A stretch of DNA of 39,515 bases from a virus. A model generated the notes under the pieces. It saw only the letters and a list, made by a program, of their open reading frames with translations, did no database searches and was not told where the DNA came from. Both the position numbers and the translations under genes were made by a program. The first letter of the stretch is position 1, and every line of letters starts with the position of its first letter. Where the stretch lies: IMG/VR virus record IMGVR_UViG_3300025949_001133, positions 1-39,515 of that record. One strand, 5' to 3'. Shown piece after piece: positions 15,547 through 24,031 of this stretch.

Positions 15547-18500
15547 CTTCGCTCAACAAGATCGATAAGACGCAAATAGCGTGGATCTGAGGTCAAATCT
15601 TGCTCAGCTTCCGCAATCAGGGCCAGCACCTTAGGCAATTCGTACGATGTAAAGGTGGGGACCTGAGGCGTAATTCTGCTCATCAAATCCAGCACCGCCT
15701 CAGGAAAAAGAGTGGTGATCGGCGTTTCGTCATTGAACTCCCGGGCGAACCGGTAGAACAGCTGGTCTTGCACATCCAGCGGCACCAAGAATTTTTTAAC
15801 CGATTCATAGACAGCTGGGAAACTATCGCCCGCATCATCAAGGAGGCTAATCCAAGCGCGCGTCGCTGCAGATGTTCTGTACCGACGCTCTCTGGGCCAG
15901 TCCTCGTTGATTAAGGGAATGACATGCTTGACCCAGCCGTTTTCGTTGCCCTGTCCAACATTCACTAACCAGGAAATGAATCGATTCCGGGTACCGTCGG
16001 ACATAGCTCGAATGACCGAACGCATTTCGCTCGATGAAAGACCTCTCGATTCATTCGCATGTGCCAACCGCATGAAGCCCAGCCATTGGGCGGCCACCAA
16101 TGACATATCACGATCCCACGAAAACCCTTCGATCCACGGAAAAAGATCAAGCAATAGCGGTTTGATGACCTCTAACAAGGAGTCCGAGCACACTTGATCG
16201 CTACGAAGGAACCCGTTCCAAGCGGGCTCGGAAGCTTGATGTTCGAACGCCAACATTGGAACTAGACGCCTTTCAGTCCAAACAGGGTCAACGAACATGA
16301 GCCAGTTAAGGTTTGCACTCGCTATCGACACCGCATGATCTGAACCCTCACCCGACGCCGTAAAGAGGCGCTCGACACGAGACTTGATATGATCTGGAAT
16401 TAGTGAGTGAGCCTCCCGCCCCTCTCCTGGCATCGCATCGAAAAGAGCCAGAGCACACATACCAATGGGACTGTTGATCGCATGATCGAACGTGCGCCGG
16501 GACTGTTGAATGACCTTACCCCCCTGACTGACTTCGCCCAGGCCACTCCTCGCTGCATCTTCTCCACCACTAAAGATGCCATCAACAATGTGATCGTAGA
16601 CCGTCCAACCAAGATCATTATCAAACTCAAGAACCGTGGCCAATTTTTGTTCGAGCCAGCGACTCAAAGCGTGGCGTAGATCAGCAACAACCGCATGCGG
16701 GAGTCTCGCCAATCGGTTCAGGAATACGCGTCTCAGCCTGGGCGTAATGTCTGCGGGAAGGTCATTAATCATGGACGACCAGAACGCCTGGGGATAGTCG
16801 CCAGCCCTGCCAGCAATCGTTAGCGCCGATAACGCTTTACGCGGATTGGCTTTCACCAAACCTGTGAAGGGCCGTTTCTCGGTGAAGCTGCCAAAGTCCC
16901 GCCCTAGGTCCTCCCTTGCCCTGGAGACTACTTCGTTCACAGGAATGTCCAAGACGGAATCTGGCTTCTCGTCCGTACCCACCCAGCCCGTTCGAGAGCC
17001 CCTTGTGACTACCGTGGAGTTCGCCCAGTCATCGCTCCAATCAGAAATGCCCATGATCATCCTTGCGAGCAGCTCACTGCGATCTGTCTCCAGTTCGCAA
17101 CCCTGCAGTTCGAGATATCGGGCATACCGGGCGGCGAAACCATTCCGCAACCTAGGAAACTCCTCCTCTGACAAGTGAGATGGCCGATCAGGACCACAAA
17201 GAATGCGGTCGGTAAGCTGGCCCCGATTCTCTTGAGAGAACTCCGTCCACCGATCCGCCAGCAAGAAAAGAAGCTCACGGACAACATCAGAATCCCAAAA
17301 TGCCTGCTGATCCAAGGACAAGACTTCTTTGGCGATATGGTTGGCGTCGAAGATGCCCACTTTGTTGAACGCATACAACTTTAGCTTTCGAAAGAAGAAT
17401 CTGTCCGTCGCTGGCCAACTCGCTGCATGCGCCCTCGCCAGCCCTGGCCAGATGGCGGCCATTCGATCAAAAAGCTGGACAAACCAAGCCATGATCTTTG
17501 CGGCTTGCGTGATTTGTTCTCTCCCATCGACCTCACGCCCCGGATAGCAGGTCGGTGCACGAAAGTAGACGGTCTCGATATCTACTAATAGCCCAGATGC
17601 AACGTTGAGCTGAACCTCCAGGACGCGAAGTGCTTGTGGCAATACGTCATCCGAGACGTCGAAATCTTGATTGTGTCTTTCAAGAAAGACCACTTCGAAC
17701 TGACCAAGGTCACGAAGATGGACTTCGTCCCAAGATACCGATGGCGGCTTAGACTGCCCCAATCCATACGGTGAACTAATGTTCAACCGTGGTGTTGTAG
17801 CCCTGCGTAATTCTCGCATGACACTCGCCGTCCACCCCTCCGCATCGACCCGCCTCTTCAAGTCGAACCATTCGCCATCCCATTGACGACTGCGAGGGTC
17901 TCGATGATGTTCAAGGATGAGATTCCAGATATGACGAGCACGCTCTCCAAGAGCCCTCGAATGCTCTACTTGCCACTCGATCTGCTGCTGTAGTCGCGGA
18001 TGCAATCCTTTCTGCCGAATGGCCCACCAAGCCAGCACAGGACTGTCAATGGACTTACCAACCCAATTAATAAGATGGCCAAGCCTTATCGGCACCGCCT
18101 CGAAACCATCCGCCTGCCGGCCACCCAGCCGATGAGATGCATGTGGATTGTCGTCTTCGACGCGCCAGACTAAGAGATTGTCGTTATTGATACCCTGTCT
18201 GTGATCATCGTCAGATATGTCTCTCAGATCGTCATCGAGTCCGTAAGCGGCCGAGGGGTCGAAGACCTCTGCATCATTACCATAGCTGCGACTCTCCTTG
18301 CCCGACCGGACATTCGCATCCATTACGCAAACCCATTCTGGATGAGGTGTCGGATTAGCCTCCGAGAATAGTCTCGCCCCCTGCACTGAGCGAAGGACAT
18401 GAGCAACCTGACCACGCTCATAGGGAGCGAGATCCTTCGGATTCTGCTTGCTCTTATCGATTATGCGAGCACGCCACCCCCGGGGATCGTCAGCGCGATC

Positions 18501-19352
18501 TGCCCAAGCCTCCATGCTTTTCCAGAGATCCGAATGATCGGAATAGGCTATAGCGGTAGCACCACGGTCACGCCACTTGGCTTCAATCTCCTCGGGAAGA
18601 CCGCGATCAAAGGCATAGAGCCTAGATTTGTCATACTGACCGTCATGGTTAAGGCCCTGAAGAAGATACTTGATTGGTGGGTCTTCGGCCTGATAGCCGA
18701 CCAAAACGACGGTATATCGTTCAAGAAGGTGTTTGATGAAGTTGGTGGCCCATCCCTCAGAGAGGTACGCACGTCCAAAGTCTGCGCTGCTCAACACGTA
18801 GGGATGACTTTCGGAAGCCGGCCCCACCAGTCTCCCGTGGAGATATGTGATTCCCTCGATCTTTGAACCGAAGTTCAGATCAGGAAAAGCTGGGGGAACG
18901 TGCAAGGCCAAATGCCCGCTGCCACCCCCGATCTCAAACAATTTGTCGAAGTTCGTCGTGACAATCTGCGGCATACCGGCCGAGCTCGAAGATATCCGCT
19001 TAATTAGACGATGCTCGCGCCCAAGATCTTTGCCTTCTAGAGGGGTACTCAGCCGCTCCGTGACCAATGCGTTAACTTCATCCTTGCCGTATTCAAGGTG
19101 AAGGAGATTGAAGATTTGATCGAGGGGGACATTCGCTGCAGATTGACCGTCGAGCCATGGCTGAAATGCAGCCATGATTTCCGAGTCGGCTGACGGACCA
19201 AAGAACTCTATGACGTACCTAGCAAGGCCGAGAAAAGTCGGCATCCCAGATGGGAACGAAACTCCAGCTCCGCATAGAAATACAACGCGACCAGCATCAC
19301 AGCGCTCCAGAAGAACGTCTGGCAAGGAAGGACCATCGGGATGAAATCTCAT
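15543..19352 (-). CDS. SIR2-domain protein, probable anti-phage defence effector
   Basis: A 1269-residue protein. The N-terminal ~270 residues are SIR2-like: VVFLCGAGVSFPSGMP (about 23-38, NAD-binding), VTTNFDKLFE (131-140, with the Asn/Asp of the NAD pocket), YLHG with the likely catalytic His (about H172), and VVLVGYQAEDPP (215-226). Sirtuin-like defence proteins (DSR1/DSR2, Thoeris ThsA) use such domains to deplete NAD during infection. The remaining ~1000 residues are mostly helical with no motif I can assign. The whole resembles SIR2 proteins carrying a DUF4020-type C-terminus, with low certainty. Base composition is clearly less G+C-rich than flanking phage genes. It lies opposite to the late operon at the P2 orf30 cargo position, with its own upstream region. 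The defence role is inferred. Confidence 0.85.
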   Translation of the reverse strand: MRFHPDGPSLPDVLLERCDAGRVVFLCGAGVSFPSGMPTFLGLARYVIEFFGPSADSEIMAAFQPWLDGQSAANVPLDQIFNLLHLEYGKDEVNALVTERLSTPLEGKDLGREHRLIKRISSSSAGMPQIVTTNFDKLFEIGGGSGHLALHVPPAFPDLNFGSKIEGITYLHGRLVGPASESHPYVLSSADFGRAYLSEGWATNFIKHLLERYTVVLVGYQAEDPPIKYLLQGLNHDGQYDKSRLYAFDRGLPEEIEAKWRDRGATAIAYSDHSDLWKSMEAWADRADDPRGWRARIIDKSKQNPKDLAPYERGQVAHVLRSVQGARLFSEANPTPHPEWVCVMDANVRSGKESRSYGNDAEVFDPSAAYGLDDDLRDISDDDHRQGINNDNLLVWRVEDDNPHASHRLGGRQADGFEAVPIRLGHLINWVGKSIDSPVLAWWAIRQKGLHPRLQQQIEWQVEHSRALGERARHIWNLILEHHRDPRSRQWDGEWFDLKRRVDAEGWTASVMRELRRATTPRLNISSPYGLGQSKPPSVSWDEVHLRDLGQFEVVFLERHNQDFDVSDDVLPQALRVLEVQLNVASGLLVDIETVYFRAPTCYPGREVDGREQITQAAKIMAWFVQLFDRMAAIWPGLARAHAASWPATDRFFFRKLKLYAFNKVGIFDANHIAKEVLSLDQQAFWDSDVVRELLFLLADRWTEFSQENRGQLTDRILCGPDRPSHLSEEEFPRLRNGFAARYARYLELQGCELETDRSELLARMIMGISDWSDDWANSTVVTRGSRTGWVGTDEKPDSVLDIPVNEVVSRAREDLGRDFGSFTEKRPFTGLVKANPRKALSALTIAGRAGDYPQAFWSSMINDLPADITPRLRRVFLNRLARLPHAVVADLRHALSRWLEQKLATVLEFDNDLGWTVYDHIVDGIFSGGEDAARSGLGEVSQGGKVIQQSRRTFDHAINSPIGMCALALFDAMPGEGREAHSLIPDHIKSRVERLFTASGEGSDHAVSIASANLNWLMFVDPVWTERRLVPMLAFEHQASEPAWNGFLRSDQVCSDSLLEVIKPLLLDLFPWIEGFSWDRDMSLVAAQWLGFMRLAHANESRGLSSSEMRSVIRAMSDGTRNRFISWLVNVGQGNENGWVKHVIPLINEDWPRERRYRTSAATRAWISLLDDAGDSFPAVYESVKKFLVPLDVQDQLFYRFAREFNDETPITTLFPEAVLDLMSRITPQVPTFTSYELPKVLALIAEAEQDLTSDPRYLRLIDLVERS

Positions 19353-19383
19353 GTTTTTAGCTCATCCGTGTTGTTGGTACTTG

Positions 19384-19506
19384 CTACCGATTGATTTGTG
19401 CACCCTGTTCGGCAACACCCATCGGTAAACTCATGGCTCCGAAGATAGTGAGAGCACCCAGTTCATCTAGAGCTGAGATCTTCAGGCGTTCTTTGATGAT
19501 CGACAT
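19384..19506 (-). CDS. 40-residue micro-ORF leading the SIR2 operon
   Basis: ATG at 19506 has a strong Shine-Dalgarno (AAGGA, about 8 bases upstream). It is open for 40 codons and stops 31 bases before the SIR2 start, on the same strand. The N-terminal half is charged (MSIIKERLK), and the middle is hydrophobic with Gly and Met (ALTIFGAMSLPMGVA). It could be a small partner of SIR2, a leader peptide, or a remnant of a larger gene. The family is not recognised. Its quality as a gene rests on the ribosome binding site and placement. Confidence 0.5.
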   Translation of the reverse strand: MSIIKERLKISALDELGALTIFGAMSLPMGVAEQGAQINR

Positions 19507-19663
19507 CCGTTAGTCCTTAACGTGATGGAATGTCCGTCTCGGGTCGAAAGCGTGCCCTCTCAGAATATACCCCTGACAAGGTCGTAGAGTACCGAGCCAT
19601 CGAGCGCTCAGCCCGAGCACGAGGTCAAGTGCCTGCGTGAATGCCGGGCGGAATCCGCCACCC

Positions 19664-19687
19664 GTTCTGAACTGCTCTCGACAGAAC
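19664..19687. promoter_or_regulatory. Late activator dyad GTTCTG-N12-CAGAAC (V operon)
   Basis: It has the same perfect 6-12-6 dyad as between P and O, with unrelated spacer sequence. It is placed 37 bp before the V ATG at 19724 and should serve the long V-to-D tail operon. With the centre near -55, as in P2, the -10 would fall at 19720-19725 (CAGCAT) and the start point next to the ATG at 19733. The leader would then be almost absent. Confidence 0.7.
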
Positions 19688-19723
19688 GGCTTCTGGGTGC
19701 ACAGCAAGACGGCCTTCCGCAGC

Positions 19724-20314
19724 ATGCACTACATGCACGAAGACGCCCTCGTCAACTTTATTCGCTACGGCACCATCCGCTCGGTGGATGTGAGCCATGC
19801 ACGCGTGACGGTCGCGGTCGGAGATCTCACCACCAGGCCCATTCCCTGGATCACGCCGCGAGCCGGCGCCACGCGCACTTGGTCGCCGCCCTCTCCCGGC
19901 GAGCAGGTTATTGTGCTGTCGCCTGGCGGCAACCTGGGCGCCGCGATTGCACTGACGGGCATCTTCTATGACCGATACACCAAGCCCGCCGAAGGCACCG
20001 CCGACAACGTGCTGCTAGCCTTCGGTGACGGCGCGGTGCTGCTCTATGATCACGTGGCTCACCTGCTCAAGGGAACGCTCCCCGCCGGCGGCCGCGTAGA
20101 ACTCACCGCGCCCGACGGCTTCCGCCTGGTCGGCGACGTCGACGTCGATGGCGCCCTCCACGTGACACAGGCGGCCACGTTCGACCAGACGCTATACGCG
20201 TCGCAGGACATCACCAGCGATGCCGACATCAAGGCGGGCGACATCAGCCTGCGTCAGCACCCGCACGACCAGGTGCAGCCCGGCCCTGGCCGCACCGGCA
20301 AGCCGCAGCCATGA
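19724..20314 (+). CDS. V: Baseplate spike/assembly protein V (P2 gpV family)
   Basis: About 196 residues (P2 gpV has 211), starting at 19724 or 19733. The core is IRYGTIRSVDV..ARVTV......PIPWITPRAG.TRTWSPPSPGEQV.VLSPGG.LG.A..L.GI, the OB-fold of the baseplate spike. The C-terminal end has HPHDQ, the HxH-type metal-binding tip seen in P2 spikes. The spike punctures the outer membrane. It is the first gene of the second late operon. Confidence 0.93.
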   Translation: MHYMHEDALVNFIRYGTIRSVDVSHARVTVAVGDLTTRPIPWITPRAGATRTWSPPSPGEQVIVLSPGGNLGAAIALTGIFYDRYTKPAEGTADNVLLAFGDGAVLLYDHVAHLLKGTLPAGGRVELTAPDGFRLVGDVDVDGALHVTQAATFDQTLYASQDITSDADIKAGDISLRQHPHDQVQPGPGRTGKPQP

Positions 20315-20667
20315 CCGGCATGTCACGCATCACCGGCGCCGCGCTGCCGGAAATCGATCACATCGCCCAATCCGTCGCCGACATCCTGACCACGCCGCTG
20401 GGTAGCCGCCTCGCGCGACGCACCTACGGTAGTCGCATCTTCGACCTGCTCGACGCGCCGGCCAACGCTTCCTCCCGCGTGCGCCTGTTCGCCGCCACCG
20501 CCACCGCGCTCATGCGCTGGGAGAAGCGGCTCACCGTGCAGCGCGTTGCGCTGACGGCCATCGACGGCTTGCAGGGGAAGTTCGCCCTCGACATCGGCGG
20601 CCGACTCGCCACGACCGGCGCCGCCGTGGCGCTGAGCGTCCCTTTGAACCGAGGCGCCGCCGCATGA
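20311..20667 (+). CDS. W: Baseplate protein W (gp25-like lysozyme-fold family)
   Basis: 118 residues (P2 gpW has 115), with a 4-base overlap with V (ATGA). Family pattern: I..SV.DIL.TP.GSR..R..YGSR.FDL.D.P.N...R.R..AA...AL.RWE.R. The W protein nucleates the sheath at the baseplate, like T4 gp25. Its stop overlaps the J start. Confidence 0.93.
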   Translation: MTGMSRITGAALPEIDHIAQSVADILTTPLGSRLARRTYGSRIFDLLDAPANASSRVRLFAATATALMRWEKRLTVQRVALTAIDGLQGKFALDIGGRLATTGAAVALSVPLNRGAAA

Positions 20668-21680
20668 CCAGCGCCATCCAGCTCGACCGCCTGCCGCCGC
20701 CGGACGTGGTCGAACCGCTTCACTACGAAACGATCCTGGCGAAGGCCAAAGAGCAGTTTGCGGCGTTGTGGCGGCAACAGCGGAAGCGCGACGCCTCCCT
20801 GCCGGATATCGACTTGAGCCTTGAGTCGGAGCCGGTCGCGAAGATCCTGCAGACCGTCGCCTACGTGGCCATGGGTCTGCGTCAGCGCGTTAACGATGCG
20901 GCGCGGGCCAATTTCCTGGCGACGGCCCAGGGTGCGGACCTCGACCACATCGGCGCCTGGTACGGCGTCGAACGCCTCACGCTGAGTCCCGCGAGGCCGG
21001 AGCTGGCCATTCCCGCCGTCATGGAATCCGACGACGCCCTGCGCGAGCGCATCACCTTGGCGCCGGCCTCGTTCTCGGTGGCCGGGCCGGAAGCGGCCTA
21101 CGTCTTTCACGCCCGCAGTGCCTCGGGCGACGTGCTCGATGCCAGCGCAATCAGCCCGCAGCCGGATGACATCCGCGCGGTGGTGGCCGACGTTCTGGCC
21201 CGCCACGACGCGACGCCAGCCCTAATCGCCGACATGCAGACGGCCCTGGCCACCGCGCGCTGGCCCGGCGAGGTGATCGTGTCGGTCCTGTCGCGTCAGG
21301 GCGATGGCCAGGCCGATCCCGCTCTGCTCGCCGCCGTGGCCGACAACGTGAGCGCCGACAACGTGCGCCCCCTGACCGACTTCGTCACCGTGCAGTCCGC
21401 CGACATCGTGCCTTTCCAGGTGCGCGCCACCCTGTGGACCTACGCCGGCCCCGATGCCGATATCGTCCGCGCCGCGTCGCGCGCAAGCCTCGATACCTAC
21501 CTCGCCGAGGCCAAACGCCTGGATCGGGATATCACGCTCTCCGGGCTCTACGCCGCCTTGCAGGTGGCCGGCATCCAGAACGTGGAGCTGGAAGAACCGC
21601 GCGCCACGCTGGTGATCGGCCCGACCCAGGCTGCGCACTGCACTGGCGTGGAACTGGCCTATGGGGGCATCGGTGGATAG
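20664..21680 (+). CDS. J: Baseplate assembly protein J (P2 gpJ family)
   Basis: A 338-residue wedge protein (P2 gpJ has 302). Conserved blocks are DLSLESEPVAKILQTVAYV...LRQRVNDAARANFLATA.GADLD.IGA.YGVERL, DDALRERI, and the C-terminal AL.VAGIQNVEL. The extra length is mainly one insert of about 35-40 residues (PQPDDIRAVVADVLARHD through ATARWPGE). It lies before the VIVSVLSRQGDG block, where P2 has a short loop. It is translationally coupled to W. Confidence 0.93.
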   Translation: MTSAIQLDRLPPPDVVEPLHYETILAKAKEQFAALWRQQRKRDASLPDIDLSLESEPVAKILQTVAYVAMGLRQRVNDAARANFLATAQGADLDHIGAWYGVERLTLSPARPELAIPAVMESDDALRERITLAPASFSVAGPEAAYVFHARSASGDVLDASAISPQPDDIRAVVADVLARHDATPALIADMQTALATARWPGEVIVSVLSRQGDGQADPALLAAVADNVSADNVRPLTDFVTVQSADIVPFQVRATLWTYAGPDADIVRAASRASLDTYLAEAKRLDRDITLSGLYAALQVAGIQNVELEEPRATLVIGPTQAAHCTGVELAYGGIGG

Positions 21681-22218
21681 CCTCCTGCCACCCAACAGCA
21701 CACCGCTGGAGCGCACCCTCGAACACGTCACGCTCAACGCCCTGGACGTGCCGGTGCCGCTGCGCACGCTCTGGAACGCCGACACCATCAGCGGCGAGCT
21801 GCTGCCGTGGCTGGCCTGGTCGCTGAGCCTCGATAGCTGGAAGAGCTATTGGTCCGACACGGTCAAGCGCAACCGCGTGCGCCAGGCCATCGACATCGCG
21901 CGCCGCAAAGGTACGTCGCAGTCGGTGCGCGATGTGGCCGCCGCCTTCGGCGGCGCGATCAGCATCCGGGAGTGGTGGCAGACCGAGCCCAAGGGCGTGC
22001 CCCACACCTTCGACGTGGTGCTGACGCTGACCGGCAATGACGGCGCCGAAGCCAGCGCCGCCTACGTGGACGACGTCATCGCCGAAATTCGCCGCACCAA
22101 GCCGGCCCGATCGCACTTCACCTTCACCCAGGGCTTGCAGGCTCGCGGTCGCCTCGGCGTAATCGCCGCGGCCCGGCCCGTCGCCTATGCGCATCTGCAA
22201 TTCACCGGAGCCGCCTGA
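21673..22218 (+). CDS. I: Tail protein I (P2 gpI family)
   Basis: About 181 residues from GTG 21673, which has GGGGG upstream. ATG 21661 is an alternative with a 20-base overlap with J. Family blocks are SLLPPNSTPLERTLE, LW....I.GELLPWLAWSLSLDSWKSYW, KR..VRQAIDIARRKGTSQSVRDV..AFGG.I.I.EWW. It completes the baseplate wedge. The tail fibre gene follows after one base. Confidence 0.9.
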   Translation: MDSLLPPNSTPLERTLEHVTLNALDVPVPLRTLWNADTISGELLPWLAWSLSLDSWKSYWSDTVKRNRVRQAIDIARRKGTSQSVRDVAAAFGGAISIREWWQTEPKGVPHTFDVVLTLTGNDGAEASAAYVDDVIAEIRRTKPARSHFTFTQGLQARGRLGVIAAARPVAYAHLQFTGAA

Positions 22219-22219
22219 G

Positions 22220-24031
22220 ATGGCCCTCACCCTCACGATCACGCCGGCCGGACGCGCCGCGCTGGTCAGCGCCCAAGCCGATGGCACCCAGGCCGTACGC
22301 ATTGCCCGCGTGGGAGTGACTGCCACCGCCTTCGCACCCGGCCAACCGCTGCCGAACGAGATCAAGCGGCTGACCACCGTGGCCGGCGGCGCGACCGCGA
22401 AGGACACGGTCCACGTCACCGTGACGGATGCGGGCACGGACGTGTACACGGTGCGCGGCTTTGGCTGGTACCTGGACGACGGCACGCTGTTCGGCTCCTA
22501 CGGCCAGGCCAACGTGATCGTGGAGAAATCCGCGCAGTCCACCATGTTGCTGGCCACCGACGTGCAGTTCACCGAGGCGGACGCCACGCGGATCACCTTC
22601 GGCGATACCACGTTCAATAATCCCGCGGCCACGCTCGATACGCTGGGCGTCGTGAAACTGGCCGGCGACGACGACGCCACCACTGGCACCGATACGCAGC
22701 GCGCCGTCACGCCGAAATCGTTGCTCGCCTCGCTCAATGCCCGCCTGGGCACCGGCGCGCCGACCGCGTTCGTCAAGAAGCTGCTGGGACTGGCTACGGC
22801 CGCCGCCTTCCGGCTGGAGCTGGGCCTCAAGAGCGCCGCCCTGAAAGACGACGGCCCGGGCAATGGCCTGGATGCCGATACGCTCGACGGTCAGCACGGC
22901 GACTACTACCGCGCCTGGGCCAACCTCACGGACAAGCCCACGACGTTCACGCCAAGCGCGCACGCGCATCCGTGGTCGGACATTACCAATCCGCCCGTGC
23001 AAGCGAGCCGCTGGCCCGCCTGGTCGGAAGTGACGGCCAAACCCGACACTTTCACCCCGGCGCCGCACTCACACACCTGGTCGGACATCAACAACCCGCC
23101 CATGCAGACCCAGCGCTGGCCGGCGTGGAGCGAGGTCACCGCCAAGCCCACCACCTTTGCGCCGTCGGCGCACACGCACGCCATCGGCGATGTAACGAAC
23201 CTGCAGACCGTGCTCGACGCCAAGGCGCCGACGCAGAGTCCCGTGTTTCAGGGTTCCGTCGTGGCCGCCGGTGGCGCGGTGCAGATCGGCGCGACCGGCG
23301 GCGCGTACGCCACCTTGAAGAACGACGGCACCCTCGCCTTGAACGGCGGCACCGCCTATGCCTTGCTGCGCGCCGGCGCGAGCAACACGTCCGTTGGCAC
23401 GCGGCTGACCAACGGCCTCATGCCGTCGATGGACGGTATTGCGGGAACGGGCCTGGAAGGCTCGCCGCCTCTGCTCGTCGGCAACGGCGGCAATGCCTCT
23501 GCCTCGGCATTGATGGCCTTCCTGCGCGACGGCATCGCCGGTGGCTTCCTGGGACTGGATACCGACAACGTGCTCAAGTGGGGCGGCTGGACGATGGGTC
23601 CGGCGCGGCGGGTGCTGCACGACCGCATCCGCGACGCCGCCCTCGATGGCACCACCTGGGTGGAAGACCTGCGCGTGGTGGGCAATCCCGTGTGGCACAG
23701 CGGGCAAATCTCGTTCGCCGCCCAGGGCAACGGCTGGATGAAGTTCCCCAACGGCTTCATGGTGCAGTGGGGGATGTATCTCTCCGACGCGCCGTGGAAC
23801 GAAGGCACGGGCCCGGCGCTCAGCTTCCCCATCGCGTTCCCCAATGGCTGCCTCTCCGTGCAGGTCAGCGACTACCTGACCAACGTCGGTGGCGCGGGCT
23901 GGTCGCAGTACGACGACAGCGCCCAGCTCACCGGCTGGGACCGCACGCACTTCACCACCTTCATCCAGTTCCCTGGCGGTGCGAACGCCAACCGTTGGTG
24001 CGGGCTGACTTACTTCGCCATGGGGTACTGA
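22220..24031 (+). CDS. Tail fibre (receptor-binding) protein with repeated HxH motifs
   Basis: 603 residues at the P2 gpH position. The N-terminal ~150 residues resemble the P2-type fibre attachment domain (MALTLTITPAGRAALVSAQ...). A short shaft (KLAGDDDATTGTDTQRAVTPKSL) and two full plus one partial copies of a 35-residue repeat follow (residues 239 onward: KP.TF.P..H.H.WSDI.NPP, RWPAWSEVTA). The C-terminal ~110 residues (WMKFPNGFMVQWG, SFPIAFPNGC, WCGLTYFAMGY) look like a gp53-like C-terminal receptor-binding knob. The HxH motifs probably bind metal ions along a trimer, as in short tail fibres. It differs from P2 gpH in length (669). Confidence 0.85.
   Translation: MALTLTITPAGRAALVSAQADGTQAVRIARVGVTATAFAPGQPLPNEIKRLTTVAGGATAKDTVHVTVTDAGTDVYTVRGFGWYLDDGTLFGSYGQANVIVEKSAQSTMLLATDVQFTEADATRITFGDTTFNNPAATLDTLGVVKLAGDDDATTGTDTQRAVTPKSLLASLNARLGTGAPTAFVKKLLGLATAAAFRLELGLKSAALKDDGPGNGLDADTLDGQHGDYYRAWANLTDKPTTFTPSAHAHPWSDITNPPVQASRWPAWSEVTAKPDTFTPAPHSHTWSDINNPPMQTQRWPAWSEVTAKPTTFAPSAHTHAIGDVTNLQTVLDAKAPTQSPVFQGSVVAAGGAVQIGATGGAYATLKNDGTLALNGGTAYALLRAGASNTSVGTRLTNGLMPSMDGIAGTGLEGSPPLLVGNGGNASASALMAFLRDGIAGGFLGLDTDNVLKWGGWTMGPARRVLHDRIRDAALDGTTWVEDLRVVGNPVWHSGQISFAAQGNGWMKFPNGFMVQWGMYLSDAPWNEGTGPALSFPIAFPNGCLSVQVSDYLTNVGGAGWSQYDDSAQLTGWDRTHFTTFIQFPGGANANRWCGLTYFAMGY
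22934..23203 (+). repeat. 105-bp in-frame tandem repeat in the tail fibre gene
   Basis: Units are 22934-23038 and 23039-23143, followed by a partial unit from 23144. Each encodes 35 residues with KP.TF.P, an HxH pair, WSDI.NPP and RWPAWSEVTA. DNA identity is clearly lower than protein identity. That points to an old, selected repeat rather than a recent duplication. Confidence 0.8.

Larger units (their letters stand above)
19353..19723. other. Intergenic region between SIR2 and V
   Basis: It contains the SIR2 micro-ORF on the minus strand, a possible leftward -10 (TATATT, + strand 19564-19569) with a weak -35 for the SIR2 operon, and the late activator dyad 19664-19687 reading into V. A 71-codon minus-strand frame (19510-19725) has no supporting features. 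The junction of cargo and phage DNA is probably between about 19510 and 19660. Confidence 0.5.

Noticed and set aside
22934-23203. Possible CRISPR-like repeat
   Set aside because: Units are in-frame coding repeats within the fibre gene without unique spacers. No CRISPR array was seen in the window.
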